A stretch of DNA of 9,814 nt, taken from positions 1 through 9,814 of the forward strand of contig JAGAFT010000035.1 in assembly GCA_017627975.1 (NCBI GenBank). Direction: 5' to 3'. The stretch comes from Oscillospiraceae bacterium. Its GTDB lineage: Bacteria; Bacillota_A; Clostridia; Oscillospirales; Oscillospiraceae. This document shows positions 6,132 to 9,814 of this stretch, piece after piece. A model generated the notes under the pieces. The model was not told the DNA's origin, made no database searches, and was given only the letters and a program-made list of their open reading frames with translations. The translations under genes were made by a program, and so were the position numbers. Each line of letters opens with the position of its first letter. The stretch's first letter is position 1.

Positions 6132-7118
6132 ATGAAGAAATTCCTGGCAATCGCCCTGGCACTGGTCATGATCTGCTCGCTGAGCGTCACCGCCTTTGCC
6201 GCGGACAAGACCTACACCATCAGCATCGGTCACAGCGACACCACCCAGAACCTCATCCACATCTCCCTTGAGCACTTTGCCAAGGCCGTCGAAGAGCGCA
6301 CCGAAGGCCGCGTCAAGGTCCAGATCTTCGCCGCCGAGCAGCTCGGTTCCAATGCCGAGATGATCGAGATGGTCGAGATGGGCAACCTCGACGCCATGAT
6401 GCTCCCCTCCGGCCAGCAGGCTTCCTTCTGCCCGAAGTTCGCAGCGTTGAGCCTCCCGTTCCTGTTCTCGGACTATGACCACGTGTACAAAGTCCTGGAC
6501 GGCGAGATCGGCGATGAGATGCTCGAAGGCCTCGAAGATCACAACATGATCCAGCTCGCCTGGTGGGAGAACGGCCTGCGCCAGTTCACCAACTCCAAGC
6601 GCCCCATTGAGAAGCCCGAGGATCTGCAGGGTCTGAAGTTCCGTACACCGGAAGACAAGATGACCATGGCCATCTTCGCCGCCTACGGCGCCAGCGCCTC
6701 CCCGTTTGCCTTCTCCGAACTGTATCTGGCCCTCCAGCAGGGAACCTTTGACGGCCAGGAGAACCCCGTCTCCAACATCTATGCCAACAACTTCCAGGAT
6801 GTCCAGAAGTACCTCACCATGGTGAACTATCAGTATCAGCCGAAGAACATGATCTTCTCCCTGAGCACCTGGAACAAGCTTCCCGCCGACCTGCAGGAGA
6901 TCCTTCTCGAGTGCGCGAAGGAATTCGGCAATGAGCACCGCCAGGCCATCCGCGACAACGAGGCCACCTATCTGGCCGAGCTCGAAGCCGCCGGAATGGA
7001 AGTCGGCTATCCCGACACCGCCCCCTTCATTGAGCAGGCACAGAGCGTGTACAGCGACTTCTATGCCGAGAACGACTGGGCCGAGGATCTGGTCGCCCGC
7101 ATCAATGAGCTGAAGTAA
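6132..7118 (+). CDS. dctP: TRAP transporter substrate-binding protein (DctP family)
   Basis: This 328-residue extracytoplasmic binding protein delivers substrate to the DctQM permease. Residues 1-23 form a Sec signal peptide: KK, then a hydrophobic core, then AFA, with predicted signal peptidase I cleavage before Ala24. Cys15 has no lipobox, so this is not a lipoprotein. The family signature is strong: NGLRQFTNSKRPI (147-159), GLKFRTPE (167-174) and a SELYLALQQGTFDGQENP-type block (195-212). Arg171 is the residue that usually salt-bridges the carboxylate of DctP ligands, so an organic acid substrate is expected. The ribosome binding site AAGGAGG is at 6118-6124. It lies 75 bases after the transketolase gene and 98 bases before dctQ, with hairpins in both gaps. 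This pattern often lets the binding protein outnumber the permease. Which acid it binds is not readable. Confidence 0.94.
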   Translation: MKKFLAIALALVMICSLSVTAFAADKTYTISIGHSDTTQNLIHISLEHFAKAVEERTEGRVKVQIFAAEQLGSNAEMIEMVEMGNLDAMMLPSGQQASFCPKFAALSLPFLFSDYDHVYKVLDGEIGDEMLEGLEDHNMIQLAWWENGLRQFTNSKRPIEKPEDLQGLKFRTPEDKMTMAIFAAYGASASPFAFSELYLALQQGTFDGQENPVSNIYANNFQDVQKYLTMVNYQYQPKNMIFSLSTWNKLPADLQEILLECAKEFGNEHRQAIRDNEATYLAELEAAGMEVGYPDTAPFIEQAQSVYSDFYAENDWAEDLVARINELK

Positions 7119-7141
7119 TCCTTTACGCGATCTTAGCAAAA

Positions 7142-7193
7142 CCCCGACTGTATACCGGGGAGGCACAGCGCCTGCCGTGCCTCCCTTCTTATT
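7142..7193 (+). terminator. Attenuator-like terminator between dctP and dctQ, with overlapping alternative hairpin
   Basis: A perfect 9-bp stem pairs GGGAGGCAC (7158-7166) with GTGCCTCCC (7177-7185), with TTCTTATT following. A second hairpin, CCCCG (7142-7146) with CGGGG (7156-7160), shares bases 7158-7160, so the two cannot form fully together. The T tract is imperfect, so partial read-through into dctQM is likely. Confidence 0.65.
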
Positions 7194-7216
7194 AAGAGAG
7201 GTGGAGTACAGATACC

Positions 7217-7732
7217 ATGAAAGCCTTTATCCACAAGCTGAGTGAGATTCTGGATAAGATCTCCAGCGTGATCTGTGCGACGATCCTGGCAGGGCTCTGT
7301 CTGATCATCGTCTATTCGGTCATCATGCGCTTTATCTTCAACAATCCAGTTAGCTGGCAGTACGAGCTGACCCTGGTTGGACTCTGCTGGGCCATCTTCA
7401 TCGGTATGCCGATGACCTTTCACAAACAGGAACATCTCCGCCTGACCTTCGTGAGCGACAAGCTGCCTCCGAAGACCTGGCGAATCTATATGGACATCAT
7501 CGACCTGCTGCTGATCGCCTTCCTGATCACCGGCATCGTCTGCAGCCAGTCGATCGTCCAGACCACCTGGAAAACATTCTACAAGACCATCGCCATCCGC
7601 AAAGGCGTTTACTATCTGTGCTTCCCGATCGGCTGCGCGTTTTCGGTGGTACATCTGATTGATCTGATTCTGAACCGCAGGCCTGAGGATGCGCCGAGGG
7701 CATTAAGAGGAGAGGAGGGCATCGACGTATGA
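7217..7732 (+). CDS. dctQ: TRAP transporter small permease (DctQ family)
   Basis: This 171-residue integral membrane protein has four predicted transmembrane helices, at about 17-38, 50-68, 92-111 and 131-151. The DctQ signature follows helix 1: a RFIFNNPVSW block (38-47) with YELT just after, matching the family's R-Y-x-F-N-x-P-x-x-W-x-E-E pattern. The FHKQEHLRLTFVSDKLP loop corresponds to the conserved H-(L/I)-x-(V/L) segment. DctQ docks the large permease and supports the elevator transport cycle, driven by a sodium or proton gradient. GTGGAG ends 10 bases before the ATG. Its stop overlaps the dctM start by four bases (ATGA), so translation is probably coupled. It is a two-gene permease, not the fused DctQM type. 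Confidence 0.9.
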   Translation: MKAFIHKLSEILDKISSVICATILAGLCLIIVYSVIMRFIFNNPVSWQYELTLVGLCWAIFIGMPMTFHKQEHLRLTFVSDKLPPKTWRIYMDIIDLLLIAFLITGIVCSQSIVQTTWKTFYKTIAIRKGVYYLCFPIGCAFSVVHLIDLILNRRPEDAPRALRGEEGIDV

Positions 7733-9015
7733 GCTTTGCAGGATATGTTCTTTTGCTGGTTGGCGGCTTCCTGCTGCTGATGGTGCTGGGCGTGCCCATT
7801 GCCTTCTCCCTGTCCATCTCCGCCATCTTCACCGTGCTCGTGACCGGGCAATTCACCGTCACGGCCATCTTCCACCGCATGATCGGAAATGCCAGCGGCT
7901 ACACGCTGCTCGCGATCCCCTTCTTCATCCTGGCGGCGAAACTGATGAACACCGGCGGCGTCACACGGAAGATCTTCCGCGCCTGCTCCGCGTGGGTCGG
8001 TTCCATCCCGGGCGGTCTCGGCCATGCCAATGTCGTGGCCTCCATTGTTTTCTCCGGCATGAGCGGCTCGGCCGTGGCGGACGCCGGCGGCCTCGGCCAG
8101 ATCGAGGTCGACGCCATGATCAAGGACGGCTTTGATCCGGAATTCTCCGCAGCGGTCACGGCGGCTTCCGCCACCATCGGCCCGATCATTCCCCCCAGCA
8201 TTCCCATGGTTGTCTACGGCATGATGACAGAAGTTTCTGTCGGCGCGCTGTTTATCGGCGGCATTGTTCCCGGTCTGGTTCTTGCCCTTGCCACCAGCAT
8301 TCTGGTCTTCTTCATGGCGAAAAAACGCAACTATCCGGTGAAGAAGTTCAGCTGGAAGGAAGTCGGCCAGTCCACCAAGGAAGCCCTGCTCTCCCTGCTG
8401 ACACCGGTCATCATCATCGGCGGCATCTGGACCGGTATCTTCAGCCCAACCGAAGCCGCCTGCATCGCGGCGACCTATGCCTTTATCCTTTCCGTGCTGG
8501 TTTACCGCGAGCTGGGCTGGAAGGATGTCTATCAGGCGCTCATTGAAACTGCGCGTGACAGCGCCGGCATTCTCTGCCTGATCTGCGGCGCAGCCTCCTT
8601 CTCCTGGCTGGTCACGATGCTCGGCATGACCCAGGCCCTGAGTGAATCGCTGGTGAAGCTCACGGACAACAAGTATGTCATGCTGCTCATTGTGAACGTC
8701 GCCTTCCTCATTATCGGCATGTTCATGGAAGCGCTGGCCGCCATGACCATTACCCTGCCCTTCCTGGTGCCGCTGATGTCGGTCTACGGCATCGACCCGC
8801 TGCATCTGGGCGTTGTGCTGGTCCTGAACCTCATGATCGGCCTCTGCACCCCGCCGGTCGGAACCAGCCTCTTCATCTGTGCCAAAACGGCCAATATCAC
8901 CATCGAGAAAATGTACAAGGCGATTCTGCCCTTCCTTGTACCGCTGATTATCGTTCTCTTCCTGATCACCTATGTCCCGGGCCTGGTTACCTGGCTTCCG
9001 GGTACCCTCGGCTGA
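7729..9015 (+). CDS. dctM: TRAP transporter large permease (DctM family)
   Basis: This 428-residue protein is hydrophobic throughout, with about 12 membrane segments, and has the normal DctM length (about 425-430). Conserved blocks appear in order: GVPIAFSLS (21-29), GMSGSAVADAGGLG (110-123), ATIGPIIPPSIPMV (148-161), GIFSPTEAA (236-244), MFMEALA (331-337), GIDPLHLGVV (354-363) and GLCTPPVGTSLF (371-382). These cover the two hairpin regions that form the substrate and cation sites. It is the transporter's catalytic membrane subunit, moving DctP-delivered substrate inward with Na+ or H+. The ribosome binding site AAGAGGAGAGGAGGG lies within the end of dctQ. It is the last gene of the operon; 172 bases separate it from gntR, which has its own promoter. 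Confidence 0.95.
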   Translation: MSFAGYVLLLVGGFLLLMVLGVPIAFSLSISAIFTVLVTGQFTVTAIFHRMIGNASGYTLLAIPFFILAAKLMNTGGVTRKIFRACSAWVGSIPGGLGHANVVASIVFSGMSGSAVADAGGLGQIEVDAMIKDGFDPEFSAAVTAASATIGPIIPPSIPMVVYGMMTEVSVGALFIGGIVPGLVLALATSILVFFMAKKRNYPVKKFSWKEVGQSTKEALLSLLTPVIIIGGIWTGIFSPTEAACIAATYAFILSVLVYRELGWKDVYQALIETARDSAGILCLICGAASFSWLVTMLGMTQALSESLVKLTDNKYVMLLIVNVAFLIIGMFMEALAAMTITLPFLVPLMSVYGIDPLHLGVVLVLNLMIGLCTPPVGTSLFICAKTANITIEKMYKAILPFLVPLIIVLFLITYVPGLVTWLPGTLG

Positions 9016-9037
9016 TCCGGAGAGAGGCATTCGCCGA

Positions 9038-9067
9038 CAGGGAGCCCGCCGAACTGTGGACTCCCTG
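9038..9067 (+). other. Stem-loop downstream of dctM (possible weak terminator)
   Basis: The perfect 7-bp arms CAGGGAG (9038-9044) and CTCCCTG (9061-9067) enclose 16 bases. No T tract follows, so it is not a standard intrinsic terminator. It may protect the 3' end of the operon mRNA or weakly attenuate read-through into gntR. Confidence 0.35.
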
Positions 9068-9128
9068 CACGTTCGATCAGAGCAACCTCCTGAAAAAGAA
9101 GCGGAATAACGCTTAAATCAAGGGGAAA

Positions 9129-9158
9129 TTGACAAACCGGAATGAGAAGTGATACAAT
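9129..9158 (+). promoter_or_regulatory. Strong promoter of the GntR-family regulator gene
   Basis: A consensus -35 TTGACA (9129-9134) and extended -10 TG-A-TACAAT (9150-9158) are separated by 18 bases. The predicted start is about 9165, shortly before the GGAGGAG ribosome binding site at 9174-9180. The regulator is thus probably made independently of the transporter operon. Confidence 0.75.
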
Positions 9159-9187
9159 CATCAAATCCTTAACGGAGGAGTACCATT

Positions 9188-9814
9188 ATGCAGGGATTCA
9201 GTCCGGTTGCCAGCAACAAGCTCTATATCCAGATTTACAATCAGCTCCATGACGCGATCATCAGCGGGCGCTTTCAGGTCGGGGACAAACTCCCCAGTGA
9301 AAAAGAACTCTGCCAGGCCTTCAACGTGAGCCGGGTTCCCGTGAGGGAGGCGCTCTGCGCACTGGAACTGAACGGACTGGTGGATTCCATCCAGGGCGGC
9401 GGCGTTTACGTGAAGGCACAGCAGTCGGAAGAGGAACTGCCGCAGGTCATTGAGCCACAGGAGATTATCCGCGCCCGCATGGTGCTGGAGCCGGATATCA
9501 CCCGGGAGGCCGCGCTCCATCTGGATGAGGAGAACCGCAAAGTCCTCGAGGAGCTCCTGGAGAAGTTCCGCGCGGAATCCAAGGTCGGCGTGATCACCAA
9601 GGAGACGGACCGTGCCTTCCATCTCGCTCTGGCCAAGGCCAGCGGAAGCACCATGTATGTCATGATCATGGATCTGGTCTTCAAGGCGATGGAGCAGGAG
9701 CTGTGGGAACTGATCCTCAGCAGGACCATTGCGACACAGCGCTATCAGGATCAGAACAACATGGAGCATATCCGCATCTGCGAAGCGATTCTGGACGGAC
9801 GCGCGGACGACGCC
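9188..9814 (+). CDS. GntR-family transcriptional regulator, FadR/FCD subfamily (3' end outside window)
   Basis: The gene is open to the right edge, giving 209 codons with no stop. Most FadR-type regulators have about 220-250 residues, so only a short tail is missing. The N-terminal winged helix (about 10-77) carries the GntR signature LPSEKELCQAFNVSRVPVRE (35-54), followed by the GGGVYV wing. From about residue 92 the all-helical FCD ligand domain follows, with RARMVLEPDITREAA, the metal-site motif D141-x-x-F-H145, and the conserved His194 in EHIRICEAILDGR. FCD domains bind small organic acids through a metal ion, and the ligand usually releases DNA. This matches a neighbouring acid transporter operon. 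The likely target is the FadR-type operator at 3192-3218 (inference). ATG 9188 is supported by GGAGGAG at 9174-9180. Whether it represses, activates or self-regulates cannot be seen. Confidence 0.9.
   Translation, partial: MQGFSPVASNKLYIQIYNQLHDAIISGRFQVGDKLPSEKELCQAFNVSRVPVREALCALELNGLVDSIQGGGVYVKAQQSEEELPQVIEPQEIIRARMVLEPDITREAALHLDEENRKVLEELLEKFRAESKVGVITKETDRAFHLALAKASGSTMYVMIMDLVFKAMEQELWELILSRTIATQRYQDQNNMEHIRICEAILDGRADDA

Noticed and set aside
3256..7166. Very long minus-strand open frames (624 codons at 3256-5130 and 689 codons at 5097-7166)
   Set aside because: They lie opposite well-recognised genes (dehydrogenase, both transketolase subunits, dctP) and cross their boundaries. Their translations are low-complexity in D, H, V, G and R, as expected from GC-biased third positions read in antisense.
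7612..9030. 472-codon minus-strand open frame opposite dctM
   Set aside because: An antisense shadow of a membrane protein gene. It is extremely rich in G, D, H, Q and N, has no domain motif, and dctM is unmistakable.

Overview
The window is about 9.8 kb of GC-rich (estimated high 50s % G+C), tightly packed bacterial DNA. Ribosome binding sites are strong (GGAGG type), sigma-70-like promoters are recognisable, and compact GC-rich hairpins followed by T tracts act as terminators. The stand-alone PreT/GltD-like flavoprotein, the split (two-gene) transketolase and the signal peptide style suggest an anaerobic Bacillota (Clostridia) genome. A TRAP-rich diderm anaerobe such as Synergistota cannot be excluded. 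No rRNA, tRNA, CRISPR array or mobile element was seen.

Left part (1-3130). The 3' end of a FAD-dependent reductase/dehydrogenase gene leads into a clear terminator. A nitrilase with its own promoter follows. It converges on an oppositely oriented PreT/GltD-like NAD(P)-flavin-FeS oxidoreductase, and a bidirectional terminator separates the two. The divergent gap after that (2884-3246) holds the oxidoreductase promoter, a tandem CTTAACG repeat, an intrinsic terminator with no recognisable upstream gene, and the promoter/operator of the next operon.

Right part (3172-9015). One co-directional operon runs: Gfo/Idh/MocA-family NAD(P) sugar (or sugar-acid) dehydrogenase, transketolase N-terminal subunit, transketolase C-terminal subunit, then TRAP dctP, dctQ and dctM. 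Spacing is 2-3 nt or a 4-nt overlap except on either side of dctP, where hairpins sit that probably tune binding-protein dosage. A GntR/FadR-type regulator with its own strong promoter follows (9188 to beyond the window).

How it fits together (inference). A TRAP importer with the conserved carboxylate-binding arginine brings in an organic acid, most likely a sugar acid or similar anion. The Gfo/Idh/MocA enzyme oxidises or reduces it or a derivative. The split transketolase then moves a two-carbon unit, linking the product to the pentose phosphate pathway. The GntR protein is the natural candidate repressor. The operon promoter carries an unusually regular four-half-site palindrome (3192-3218) over the -10 and start site, and its core matches the FadR-subfamily operator consensus. 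No kinase, isomerase or aldolase is visible, so the substrate cannot be named from this window.
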